This document shows, one piece after another, positions 46,852-54,884 of a DNA stretch of 64,000 nt; the first letter of the stretch is position 1; the number at the start of each line of letters is the position of its first letter. This DNA is from Tessaracoccus flavescens (GTDB lineage: Bacteria; Actinomycetota; Actinomycetes; Propionibacteriales; Propionibacteriaceae). The stretch spans positions 1,426,001 through 1,490,000 of the forward strand of contig NZ_CP019607.1 of NCBI RefSeq assembly GCF_001998865.1. The letters run 5' to 3'. The notes under the pieces are model-generated. The model did not search any database, had not been told where the DNA came from, and saw only the letters and a list, made by a program, of their open reading frames with translations. The position numbers and the translations under genes were made by a program.

Positions 46852-47247
46852 TCAGCGGAGCGCGCGGCCCTCGGCGTCCGGCAGCTTGCGCGTGGCGATC
46901 AGGATGATGTCGATCAGTGCCCAGACCCCGAAGCCACCCATGGTGATCAGCTTCAGGAAGCCGAGGCCGATCTGGCCGAGGTAGAACCTGTCGACGCCCA
47001 GCGTGCCGAGCACGATGCTCAGCACGAGCGCCACCGTCCAGTCGCGCGTGGAGAACAGCCCCGGCATCTGGCCTGCGGGGAAGTAGTTGCCTCCGTTGAC
47101 GTCGCGGATCATCGTGTCGGCGCGCAGCGCCCCGCTGTTGGCCATGCCGGCGAGCGCCTGTACCGGGTAGGGACCGTGCTCCTGCCCGTAGGCGGCAACA
47201 TAGAACATTCCAGGGACCGGCACCTGACCGTACATGTCGTAAGTCAT
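46852..47247 (-). CDS. GYF_2 and TM2 domain membrane protein
   Basis: 131 residues. The N-terminus has a GYF_2-like domain (FYVAAYGQEHGPYPVQALAGM, MIRDVNGGNYFPAGQMPGLF). The C-terminal half is a TM2 domain: two helices around the conserved turn LGTLGVDRFYLGQIGLGFLK, followed by GGFGVWALIDIILI. Proteins of this layout are widespread in actinobacteria; GYF domains bind Pro-rich sequences, so it may tether Pro-rich partners at the membrane, but no partner is known here. The 83-base gap to the divergent FMN-protein gene contains its promoter. It ends 11 bases before the shared terminator. Confidence 0.88.
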   Translation of the reverse strand: MTYDMYGQVPVPGMFYVAAYGQEHGPYPVQALAGMANSGALRADTMIRDVNGGNYFPAGQMPGLFSTRDWTVALVLSIVLGTLGVDRFYLGQIGLGFLKLITMGGFGVWALIDIILIATRKLPDAEGRALR

Positions 47248-47330
47248 GGATCGATTTTACGGCGTGGCCCCCGAGCAGACATCGGCGCCCGGTCGTATCC
47301 GACCCTGACTCCCGGCCTAAGGTGAGGGGC

Positions 47331-48062
47331 GTGAACGACCCGTTGAGCTACGTCTACTGTCCGCCGAGCCAGAGGGTGGACGCCGACGCGTGTCGCGGGC
47401 TGCTCGACCGGGTCGGGGCAGCACTGTGGATCACCCCGATGCCGGACGGCGTGCCGAGCGCGACACACCTGCCGACCCTCTGGCGCGGAGACCGTCTGAT
47501 CGCCCACGCCTCCGACCACAACCAGCAGTTCGCCACGCTCACCGACGGGGTCGCCTGTCGGGTCGTGGTGCAGGGAGACGGGGCCTATGTCAGCCCGCGG
47601 TGGTACCCGAGCATCCAGCCGAGGAGCGAGGGCGGCGCCGCGCGGGGGCGGGCTGAGGGACGCGCCGTCGGCACGTGGAACTACGAGCAGGCCCAGTTCG
47701 CTGGGGTGCTGCGCGTCCACCACGACCGCGACCGGTTGCGCGAGGAGGTCACCCAGCTCGGCCACACGCACGACGACCGGCGCATCGCTGAGGGCTGCCC
47801 CGCCGATGCCGGGCGAGGAGCCTGGCGCACCGACGAGCTGCCGCCGGACTTCTTCGACGCCATGCTGCGCGGCATCGTCGGGCTCGAACTGGAGATCACC
47901 GACGTCGTCGGACGCTTCAAGCTGGCCCAGAACAGGACCCAACTGGACCGCGACGGCGTCATCGACGGCCTCACCGAGCGGGGACGCCCCAACGACCTGT
48001 CGGTCGCCGGATCGATGCGTGCCGCCACCCCGCTGTACGACCCGTCGGACACATCCGACTGA
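47331..48062 (+). CDS. PaiB-like FMN-binding protein
   Basis: 243 residues from GTG 47331; an in-frame GTG 9 bases earlier is possible. It has the split-barrel flavin fold of the PaiB/FMN-binding negative transcriptional regulator family: ATHLPTLWRGDRLIAHASDHNQQ, VVVQGDGAYVSPRWYPS, VGTWNYEQAQFAGVLRVHHD, and GIVGLELEITDVVGRFKLAQNR near the end with the conserved K-L-x-Q-N-R. In Bacillus PaiB affects sporulation and protease genes; elsewhere it is a putative flavin reductase. Its stop and the next ATG share bases (TGATG), so the downstream small gene is coupled. Confidence 0.88.
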   Translation: MNDPLSYVYCPPSQRVDADACRGLLDRVGAALWITPMPDGVPSATHLPTLWRGDRLIAHASDHNQQFATLTDGVACRVVVQGDGAYVSPRWYPSIQPRSEGGAARGRAEGRAVGTWNYEQAQFAGVLRVHHDRDRLREEVTQLGHTHDDRRIAEGCPADAGRGAWRTDELPPDFFDAMLRGIVGLELEITDVVGRFKLAQNRTQLDRDGVIDGLTERGRPNDLSVAGSMRAATPLYDPSDTSD

Positions 48063-48304
48063 TGTCGGGTCCGAGCGAGTGGGAGACGCGCACCCACGTC
48101 TGGGCCCATCCAGTTGACACTGATCATCTGGCCGAGGTTCGCTCGTGCACTCCCCCGTCGGCGCTGCACGCCGTGCTGGAGGTGCTGGCCCATGCGGACG
48201 AGGAGGCCGCCTCCCGCGGAGCCCGAGGCTCCGTCGTGGTGACGCTGGCGGAGGCGGCAGCGGGGTTCGCGCACCTGGGCGTGGAGATCCTCGACCGGCC
48301 GTGA
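48062..48304 (+). CDS. Small protein resembling the N-terminus of a GyrB/ParE-type ATPase (fragment?)
   Basis: 80 residues, ATG overlapping the preceding stop. The part P-V-D-T-D-H-L, then SALHAVLEVLAHADEEAASRG and ARGSVVVTLAE resembles the first helix and strand of a GyrB/ParE-like GHKL ATPase, where the region should continue into D-D-G-R-G motifs. Here it ends with a short unrelated tail (AAGFAHLGVEILDRP), so the ATP-binding core is absent. It is either a truncated remnant or a small protein with chance similarity. It ends 3 bases from the convergent end of ligD, leaving no room for the missing part. Moderate doubt remains that it is a functional gene. Confidence 0.5.
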   Translation: MSGPSEWETRTHVWAHPVDTDHLAEVRSCTPPSALHAVLEVLAHADEEAASRGARGSVVVTLAEAAAGFAHLGVEILDRP

Positions 48305-48307
48305 GGA

Positions 48308-50473
48308 TCAGTCGAGACCCGCGACCAGGACCTTCGAGAGGTCGTAGCTGACCGGTTCCTCCAACTGTTCGTAGGTGCAGGAACCGGGCTCGCGGTCGTC
48401 GCGCCAACGCACGAACTGGGCCGTGTGACGGAACCGGTCGCCCTCCATGTGGTCGTAGCGCACCTCGACGACACGCTCCGGGCGGAGGGGAACGAAGGAG
48501 AGGTCCTTCTTCGCGTTCCAGCGGGAGTGCGCCGCCGACGTCGGGGTACGCGGGATCGACTGGTCGCGGTTGTCGGGCAGCGTCTCCTCGGGTTTCGCCC
48601 AAGCCCACGGATGTCCGTCGAAGTCGGTGACGAGCGGCTGCAGTTCCTCGAAGAGCTCCCGACGCCTCGCCATCGGGAAGGCGCCGATGACACCGACGGA
48701 GTTGAGCGAGCCGTCCTCGGTGTAGAGGCCGAGCAGGAGCGAACCGATGGCGTCCGTCTCGTCCTTGTACAGCCGGTAGCCGGCCACGACGCAGTCGGCC
48801 GTGCGTTCGTGCTTGAGCTTGTACATCACGCGCTTGTCCTCAACGTACGGCTCGTCGAGCGGCTTGGCGATGACGCCGTCGAGTCCCGCCCCCTCGAACT
48901 GGCTGAACCAGTCCATCGCGACGTCCTCGTCGTGGGTGGCCTGTGTGAGGTAGATCGGCGGCCTGGCGTCGCGCAGGGCGAGTTCGAGCGCACCGCGTCG
49001 TTCGCGGAAGGGCTTCTCAGTGAAGTTGTCCTGCCCGAGCGCGAGCAGGTCGAAGGCGACGAAGCTGGCCGGCGTCGCCTCGCTGAGCTTCTTGATCCGG
49101 GACGCGGCGGGGTGGATCCGTTGCTGCAGCGCGTCGAAGTTGAGCCGGTCGCCCGTCTCGGGGTCGATCATGATGATCTCGCCGTCGATGACGCTGTGGT
49201 CGGGGAAGTTCGCGATCACGGCCTCGACCAGCTCGGGGAAGTACCTGGTCATCGGGCGCGAGTTGCGCGACCCGATCTCCACCATGTCACCGGAGCGCCA
49301 GATGATGGAGCGGAAGCCGTCCCATTTCGGCTCAAACAAGAAGTCGCCCTCAGGCAGCTTCTTGACCGGCTTGGCCAGCATCGGACCGTACGGCGGCGCG
49401 ATGGCGGTGCCCCACTCCGCGTCGCGCTCGGCCTTGGGAGCCATGTAGTCCTCGTCGGCCCGATCGGCCTTGCGCTTGCTCGGTGGCACGCGCGGCGGCT
49501 CTCCCGGCATCTTGGGGTAGTCGGGCGGGAAGTTCAGTTCGCCGAGGCCTCGGTCGAGATCGGCCTGCCACAGCGCGAGCGCGCCCGCGATGTCGCCCAC
49601 ATGCTCGTCCATGTCCGCCCAGGGGCAGGGTCGGCTCTCCAGGAGGGCGGGCACCGTGCGGACGGTGAACTCGCGCGGGTCCGCGTCGGGCAGTTCGTCC
49701 CAGGTGAGCGGGGTCGACACGGGTGCCCCTGGGAGCGGGCGGGGCGAGTAGGCGCCGGCGATCGTCCGGTCGCGGTTCGCCTGGTTGAAGTCGACGAAGA
49801 CGCGCTCGCCGCGTTCCTCCTTCCACCACGACGTGGTGACGAGGTCCGGCATCCGGCGCTCCAGTTCGCGGGCGATGCCGATCACCGCGTGCCGCACGTC
49901 CTGGAACTCGTGGTCGGGCCGGATCCTCGCGTAGACGTGGATCCCACGGTTGCCGGAGGTCTTCGCGTAGGCGGTCAACCCGTTCTCGGCCATCACCTTC
50001 CGGAGCTCGAGCGCGGCAGTGACGGCATCGCGGAAGTCGCGTCCGGGCTGCGGGTCGAGGTCGATGCGGAACTCGTCCGGGTTGTCGAGGTTGGCGGTGC
50101 GCACGGGCCAGGGATGGAACGTGATGGTGCCCATCTGCGCGGCCCAGGCCAGCTCCGCCGGTTCGTCGAAGACGAGCTGCTCGTGGCGCCTGCGCGACGG
50201 GTAGGTGCACATCACGGCCCGCAGATAGTCCGGGGCACCGCGCGGTGGACGCTTGGAGAAGAACTCCTCGCCCTCGATCCCGTCGGGGAACCGCTGCAGA
50301 GTCATGGGGCGGTCACCGTTGATGGCGAGGAACGGGTCGGCGACCGACAGCAGATATTCGGCGAGGCCCTGTTTCGTGATCGGGTCGTCGCCTGGCCACA
50401 GGACCTTGTCGGGGCTGCTGAGTTTCACGGAGCGCGGTTCGGGTCCGGGCACCTCGAGGATCAGATCGGCCAT
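48308..50473 (-). CDS. ligD: LigD, polymerase-ligase of bacterial NHEJ
   Basis: 721 residues from ATG 50473. The N-terminal archaeo-eukaryotic-primase-type polymerase domain (about 1-300) has QRFPDGIEGEEFFSKR, FRIDLDPQPG with the metal-binding Asp pair, AKTSGNRGIHVY and W-K-E-E-R-G-E. After a Lys/Arg-rich linker the ATP-dependent ligase domain has MLAKPVKKLPEGDFLFEPKWDGFRS with nucleophile Lys383, VIDGEIIM and LDGVIAKPLDEPY, ending with an OB fold (YDHMEGDRFRHTAQFVRWRDD). The 3'-phosphoesterase domain of mycobacterial LigD is absent. It repairs double-strand breaks together with Ku, which is not in this window. It is convergent with the small gene at 48062 and divergent from the Imm5-like gene. 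Confidence 0.95.
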   Translation of the reverse strand: MADLILEVPGPEPRSVKLSSPDKVLWPGDDPITKQGLAEYLLSVADPFLAINGDRPMTLQRFPDGIEGEEFFSKRPPRGAPDYLRAVMCTYPSRRRHEQLVFDEPAELAWAAQMGTITFHPWPVRTANLDNPDEFRIDLDPQPGRDFRDAVTAALELRKVMAENGLTAYAKTSGNRGIHVYARIRPDHEFQDVRHAVIGIARELERRMPDLVTTSWWKEERGERVFVDFNQANRDRTIAGAYSPRPLPGAPVSTPLTWDELPDADPREFTVRTVPALLESRPCPWADMDEHVGDIAGALALWQADLDRGLGELNFPPDYPKMPGEPPRVPPSKRKADRADEDYMAPKAERDAEWGTAIAPPYGPMLAKPVKKLPEGDFLFEPKWDGFRSIIWRSGDMVEIGSRNSRPMTRYFPELVEAVIANFPDHSVIDGEIIMIDPETGDRLNFDALQQRIHPAASRIKKLSEATPASFVAFDLLALGQDNFTEKPFRERRGALELALRDARPPIYLTQATHDEDVAMDWFSQFEGAGLDGVIAKPLDEPYVEDKRVMYKLKHERTADCVVAGYRLYKDETDAIGSLLLGLYTEDGSLNSVGVIGAFPMARRRELFEELQPLVTDFDGHPWAWAKPEETLPDNRDQSIPRTPTSAAHSRWNAKKDLSFVPLRPERVVEVRYDHMEGDRFRHTAQFVRWRDDREPGSCTYEQLEEPVSYDLSKVLVAGLD

Positions 50474-50552
50474 GAGAGCAAACGTAACCGGAACCGGGTA
50501 CCAGGTGAGCAGGAATGCCCCGCGCCGCGCCGTGCGTGGCAGTGTGTCGTCC

Positions 50553-51092
50553 ATGGCGACACATCCACCGATCGAGCTCAGCATCGCCGAACTGCGCGGC
50601 GTCAGCGCGTTCGCCTTGCGGTGCGCCGAGGGCGTGCTGCCCATTTTCGCGGAGGCCTTTCCCGACGATGAGCGTCCGGCGCTTGCGATCCTCGCGGGCC
50701 ACCGCTTCGCCGACGGCGGCACCCGCGACACGGCACTGCGCAAGGCCGCGATGGATGCGTGGAGGGCGGGCACCGCCGCGAAGGACGAGCCTCGGGCATC
50801 GCATGCGGGGTTCTCGGCGTCGATGGCGGCGTCGGCCGCGTTCCTGCACCCCTACGCCGAGGCACATCAGGTGCGTCACATCCTCGGTTCGGGTGGACAC
50901 GCCGTCGCGGCCCTTGAGCTGGACGGCGCTGTGGTCGACGAGTCGATCGACTGGGTCGTCTCGCTCGCAGACGACGTGATGCGCAGCGTGCTCTCACGCC
51001 AGCCTCCCGCACCGGAGAAGGGCGGTCGGGTCGGCGAGCTGATCCGGCGGCTGGACTCGGCGCTGCGCTCAGCTGACGCCGAGGCCCCTTAG
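50553..51092 (+). CDS. Imm5-like (putative immunity) protein
   Basis: 179 residues from ATG 50553. An all-helical protein matching the Imm5-like pattern of actinobacteria: IELSIAELRGVSAFALRCAE, LPIFAEAFPDDERPALAILAG, G-T-R-D-T-A-L-R-K-A-A-M-D-A-W, SASAAFLHPYAEAHQVRHILG and a C-terminal GRVGELIRRLDSAL. Proteins of this family are annotated as putative immunity proteins of polymorphic toxin systems on comparative evidence only. No toxin is adjacent: neighbours are ligD (divergent, 79-base gap) and a TetR gene (convergent, 24-base overlap). It is probably an orphan. Family naming is by my recognition of the helix pattern and is moderately sure. Confidence 0.68.
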   Translation: MATHPPIELSIAELRGVSAFALRCAEGVLPIFAEAFPDDERPALAILAGHRFADGGTRDTALRKAAMDAWRAGTAAKDEPRASHAGFSASMAASAAFLHPYAEAHQVRHILGSGGHAVAALELDGAVVDESIDWVVSLADDVMRSVLSRQPPAPEKGGRVGELIRRLDSALRSADAEAP

Positions 51093-51665
51093 CAGGACGC
51101 GGACCCGGGCGCTGAGCGCGGCCTGACGGTCGCCGGTGCCCCTTCCCACGACGTCGCGCAGCAGTTCGCTGACCAGCGCCGAGAAGACCCACCTGGCCGC
51201 CTCATCGAGGCCCATGCCCTCTAGCCTCGCCTCGTGGGGCCGCAGCGTCTCCGCGATCCGGTCCACCACCTGGTCCACGAGTTCGAGCGACTCGCGTCGC
51301 TGCGGCCCGTCGTCACCGAAGAGCACCTCGCGCAGGAACGGCGCCGCGTTGTCGGGTTGGCTCTCTGCCAGCTCGACGATCGGCTTGAGCAGGTGCAGCA
51401 CCTTGTCCTCCAGCGCCGGGCCGACATCGTCCTGGGATTCGGCGACGAGAGGGCGGAGGTGTTCGTTGATCACCATCAGGAGCAGCTCCGGCTTGCTGCT
51501 GGCGTAGCGGAAGAGCGTCCCCTCGGCGACGTCTGCGGAGCGCGCGACCTGCTGGGTGGTCGTCCCGGCATAGCCGTTGGCCGCGAAGAGTTCGGCCGCG
51601 GCTCGAGAGATGGCGAGGCGTTTTGCGGCCTTGTTCCGGTCGCGCCTGCCCATGGGCGGTTGCAT
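51069..51665 (-). CDS. TetR-family repressor of the adjacent export operon
   Basis: 198 residues. N-terminal HTH: KRLAISRAAAELFAANGYAG, TTTQQVARSADVAEGTLFRYA, S-S-K-P-E-L, then a helical ligand-binding domain (LEDKVLHLLKPIVELAES, AARWVFSALVSELLRDV). Starts at 51665 or at the Met four residues later are both possible. It is divergent from the ABC ATPase/YhgE operon; the 55-base gap carries three alternating ACTCA/TGAGT half-sites, its likely operator. It probably represses that operon and responds to an exported or toxic molecule. Its end overlaps the end of the Imm5-like gene by 24 bases on the opposite strand. Confidence 0.9.
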   Translation of the reverse strand: MQPPMGRRDRNKAAKRLAISRAAAELFAANGYAGTTTQQVARSADVAEGTLFRYASSKPELLLMVINEHLRPLVAESQDDVGPALEDKVLHLLKPIVELAESQPDNAAPFLREVLFGDDGPQRRESLELVDQVVDRIAETLRPHEARLEGMGLDEAARWVFSALVSELLRDVVGRGTGDRQAALSARVRVLLRGLGVS

Positions 51666-51684
51666 GGCAACATCATAGCTTCTT

Positions 51685-51715
51685 TTTTGAGGACACTCAG
51701 TTTTGAGTAGACTCA
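51685..51715 (+). promoter_or_regulatory. Promoter with overlapping TetR half-sites for the export operon
   Basis: TTTTGA (51685-51690) and TAGACT (51708-51713) are 17 bp apart, and the GTG start at 51721 lies 7 bases after the -10, so the transcript may be leaderless. ACTCA-N4-TGAGT (51695-51708) and TGAGT-AG-ACTCA (51704-51715) form two overlapping palindromes covering the -10, a likely TetR operator. Confidence 0.55.
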
Positions 51716-51720
51716 GCTTT

Positions 51721-52401
51721 GTGGACGAACCTCAGCACGCACAACCAACCCCCGTCGAGGAGCCTCTCGCGACCGCGAGGGGGCTCAGCCTGCAGGGCCC
51801 GAAGGGTCCCGTCTTCGGCCCGCTCGACCTGGACCTCCCCCGCGGCGCGGCCATTGCCCTCGCGGGGAAGGCGGGGTCGGGCAAGTCCGCCCTGCTGCTC
51901 GCCCTCACCGGTCGGATGCGGGGCGTGACCGGAGAACTGAGCGTCGACGGGCACGACGCGATCCGCCACTCGAGGCAGGTCAGGAAGATCACCTCGGTGG
52001 CGCGGATCGACGATCTGGTCGAGCCCGAGGACTCGTTGTCGCTCGAGGACTGCATCACCGAGCGCACTCTCGCCGATGCGGCGCCCGCACGTGCACGGCT
52101 GGCCAACTATCTGCACGTCGCTCTGTTGCTCGGCCTGGATGAGCCCCGCTCGACCGCCTATGGTCAGTTGTCGCCGTCCGACCAGGTCCGCGCGGCGGTG
52201 GCCCTCGCGTCGATCCGGCCGGCCCCGATGATCGTGCTCGACGACATCGACCGCGAGACCACGCTCGCCGAGCAGGAGATCCTCTGGAACGGGTTGGTCA
52301 AGCTCGCGGCCGAGGGCGTGACCGTCATCGCGTCCACCTCTGAGCGGGCCGCCGTCCCGCTGGAGGTCACCACGATCGAGATGGAGGCCCTCCATGCCTA
52401 G
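51721..52401 (+). CDS. ABC-type ATP-binding protein of a YhgE/Pip export system
   Basis: 226 residues from GTG 51721; a TTG at 51703 is possible but overlaps the operator. The ABC fold has Walker A LAGKAGSGKSALL, a T-G-R-M-R-G-V-T-G-E-L-S-V-D-G loop, a degenerate signature (YGQLSPSDQVRAAVALAS in place of L-S-G-G-Q) and Walker B MIVLDDIDRE, with Asp-Asp instead of Asp-Glu, so hydrolysis may be altered. It is coupled to the following membrane gene by an 8-base overlap (ATGCCTAG). Such small ATPases accompany YhgE/Pip proteins under TetR control. The substrate is unknown. The unusual signature and Walker B are the points to note. Confidence 0.82.
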   Translation: MDEPQHAQPTPVEEPLATARGLSLQGPKGPVFGPLDLDLPRGAAIALAGKAGSGKSALLLALTGRMRGVTGELSVDGHDAIRHSRQVRKITSVARIDDLVEPEDSLSLEDCITERTLADAAPARARLANYLHVALLLGLDEPRSTAYGQLSPSDQVRAAVALASIRPAPMIVLDDIDRETTLAEQEILWNGLVKLAAEGVTVIASTSERAAVPLEVTTIEMEALHA

Positions 52402-54538
52402 CCCGAGCAACCCGTTGGCCCTCGCCCGCTACGAGCTCAAGCGCTTCAGGGGCCCGCTCCCGCGCCTGGCGCTGGTGTTCATCCTCCTGATCCCGCTGCT
52501 GTACGGCTGCATCTACCTCGCGGGCAACTGGGACCCGTACGGCAGGCTCGACAACGTTCCGGTCGCCGTCGTCAACCATGACGTGCCCACGACGGTCAAC
52601 GACGAGGAGGTGCATGCGGGACAGGACTTCGTCGACAGCCTTCACCGCACCGGCACCTTCGACTTCATCGACACCGACTCCGACGACGCGCAGCAGGGCC
52701 TTGAGGAGGGGCGCTACTACCTGGTGATCTCTGTGCCGGAGTCGTTCTCCACCGACCTGGTCAGCGGCCAGGGGGACGACCCGACCCGCGCGCAGATCAT
52801 GCTGCAGCGCAACGACGCCAACGGCTTCGTGATCGGCACGATCACGAACTCGGCACAGACGTCGATCGCGAAGGCCATCGATGAGACCGCGGTCAGCAGC
52901 TACTTCGAGGCCGTGTTCGCCAATCTGGCCAAGATCAGGGAGGGCCTGGTCGATGCCTCAGACGGCGCGGCCCAGCTCGACGCCGGCCTGAAGGACGCCC
53001 ATGAAGGGAGCAAGCAGCTGCGTTCCGGCGCCGCAGATGCGCGGGCAGGCGCTGACAAGCTGGCCACCGGTGCGGAGAAGCTCGCCACTGGCGCGGCGAA
53101 CGCGGCGGACGGCAGCGGGCAGCTGGTCGACGGGCTGGGACAGCTCGACGACGGGGCGGCAAGGCTGGCCGACGGCTCACGCCAGGTGGCCGACGGGACC
53201 CAGCAGCTCGCAGACACCCTCGATCCGGTCCTCACGGTGGCCGCCGAGCGTCTCCCGGAGGCCCAGCAGAGGCTGACCGCCGCGGCAGATGCCACGGCCG
53301 ACCTGACCGCCATCGCGGCTGACGGGACGGGCACCGTCGCCACGACCAGCGCGTCGATCTCCTCCGAGGTGGACGCACTGCTCGCCGCCCACCCGGAGCT
53401 GGCCGACGATCCGGCGTTCACCCGGATCCAGACGCACACCACCAACCTCGCCGAGGCGACCGGGACGATCGCTGATCGGGCAGGCACCATCGCAGGCGCC
53501 GTCGCCGACGCGGACGAGGCGATTCGCAACACGGGCGATCTCTCGACGAAGGCCACCGAGGCGAAGACGAAGATCGACGCGCTCAACGACGGAGCCCAGC
53601 AGGTCGCCTCCGGCGCCGCCGATCTGAGCGAAGGCACCGGCGACGCGCTGAGCGGGGCGACCACGCTCGACAAGGGGCTCGGCGAGTTGTCCTCGGGCGC
53701 GGCCGAACTCTCCACCGGCGCGGGGACCCTGGCCACCGGCCTGCACACGCTGTCCGACGGCACCGTCACCCTCGACGACGGGATCGCCCAGCTCTCCGAG
53801 GGCGCCACGCAACTGTCGGCCGGGCTCGCCGACGGCGTCAAGCAGATCCCGGTACTCACCGAGGATCAGGAGGCGGAGGCGGTGCACGTCCTGTCGGCGC
53901 CGGTGGATGTGTCGATGGAGGTCGACAACCCGGCGCACGTCTACGGCCGCGGCCTCGCCCCGATGTTCTTCTCGATCGCCCTGTGGGTGCTCGGCATCTC
54001 GGCGTTCTTCATCGTCCGCCCGATCACCGGCCGGATGCTTGCCGCGCGTGGCAGCGACCTGCGGATCGGGGTGACGGCATGGGCCCCGCTGGGCTTCATC
54101 TCGGTCGTGGCCGGTTGGCTGATGCTCGCCGCGGCCTGGATCGGGCTGGGGCTCGACCCGGTGCACCCGTGGCTGATCATCCTGCTGGTGACGGTCGTCG
54201 CGCTCGCCTTCTCGGCGGTGGCGCATCTGATGCGGACCTGGCTCGGGTTTGTGGCGACGGCCGCGATGCTTGTGCTGCTGATCATCCAGCTCACCTCGGC
54301 AGGCGGAACGTATCCGCCGGAGTTGCTGCCGCCCTTCTTCTCCGCGATCAGCCACTTCGTCCCGATGAGCTACTCGATCGACGCGTTCCGGATCGCGATC
54401 TCGGGCGGCCTGATGTCGAAGTTCACGCGCGACCTCTCGCTCCTGCTGATCCTGTTCGTCTCGTGCATGGCCCTGCTCGTGCTCGTGGTGAACCGCAAGC
54501 GCCGGTTCGGCGTCAAGGACCTGCACCCGCCGCTATGA
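52394..54538 (+). CDS. YhgE/Pip-domain membrane protein
   Basis: 714 residues. One N-terminal helix (LALVFILLIPLLYGCIYLAGNW) with the family's W-D-P-Y-G-R-L-D-N-V-P-V-A-V-V-N-x-D, a large extracytoplasmic region rich in repeated L-x-x-G-A/S segments (about 180-460; D-G-A-A-Q-L-D-A-G-L, K-L-A-T-G-A, Q-L-V-D-G-L) predicted as coiled-coil repeats, and five C-terminal helices of an ABC-2-type transporter (FFSIALWVLGISAFFIV, FVPMSYSIDAFRIAISGG). Family members include phage infection protein and the EsaA-like subunits of type VII-type systems. Here it pairs with an ABC ATPase under a TetR regulator, suggesting drug or lipid export. Substrate unknown. Confidence 0.9.
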   Translation: MPSPSNPLALARYELKRFRGPLPRLALVFILLIPLLYGCIYLAGNWDPYGRLDNVPVAVVNHDVPTTVNDEEVHAGQDFVDSLHRTGTFDFIDTDSDDAQQGLEEGRYYLVISVPESFSTDLVSGQGDDPTRAQIMLQRNDANGFVIGTITNSAQTSIAKAIDETAVSSYFEAVFANLAKIREGLVDASDGAAQLDAGLKDAHEGSKQLRSGAADARAGADKLATGAEKLATGAANAADGSGQLVDGLGQLDDGAARLADGSRQVADGTQQLADTLDPVLTVAAERLPEAQQRLTAAADATADLTAIAADGTGTVATTSASISSEVDALLAAHPELADDPAFTRIQTHTTNLAEATGTIADRAGTIAGAVADADEAIRNTGDLSTKATEAKTKIDALNDGAQQVASGAADLSEGTGDALSGATTLDKGLGELSSGAAELSTGAGTLATGLHTLSDGTVTLDDGIAQLSEGATQLSAGLADGVKQIPVLTEDQEAEAVHVLSAPVDVSMEVDNPAHVYGRGLAPMFFSIALWVLGISAFFIVRPITGRMLAARGSDLRIGVTAWAPLGFISVVAGWLMLAAAWIGLGLDPVHPWLIILLVTVVALAFSAVAHLMRTWLGFVATAAMLVLLIIQLTSAGGTYPPELLPPFFSAISHFVPMSYSIDAFRIAISGGLMSKFTRDLSLLLILFVSCMALLVLVVNRKRRFGVKDLHPPL

Positions 54539-54715
54539 CCCGACACGGGCGGCTCCGCGTCACTCGGCCGCCCGCCGCGGCGCCTACCCCGTTCCTTGGG
54601 CAGGGCCGGACCTGCGCCGCCCGTTCCCTGAGCAGCCGCCCCGCGAAACGGCGGCGCCCGTCGTCGAAAGGCCCCGACGGTCGTCCGCTGTCATGGCCAC
54701 AACCCTTCACATCGT

Positions 54716-54785
54716 CTGCGGCCGTGGCCAGAACCTTTCAACGACGCCTCGCACGACTACGTCGGGCAGAGGCTGCTCAAGGAAC
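54716..54785. repeat. Dispersed 70-bp repeat, copy B
   Basis: Matches 21201-21270 at 62 of 70 positions without gaps. It lies in the 346-base gap between the YhgE gene and glpK, which otherwise holds only a terminator. The related words GGCCACAACCC at 54696 suggest a partial further copy. Confidence 0.75.
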
Positions 54786-54826
54786 GGGAGGAGTCGGCCG
54801 CAGGCAGCGTCAACCAGCCCAGGGCG

Positions 54827-54855
54827 AAAAGGGCGCCGGCACAAAGCCGACGCCC
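54827..54855 (-). terminator. Terminator of the glpF-glpK operon
   Basis: On the minus strand GGGCGTCGGC, loop TTTGT, GCCGGCGCCC (one G-T pair) is followed by TTTT at 54830-54827. It begins 29 bases after the glpK stop codon. Confidence 0.8.
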
Positions 54856-54884
54856 CTTCCGGAAACGAACTCAGAGGATGAACC

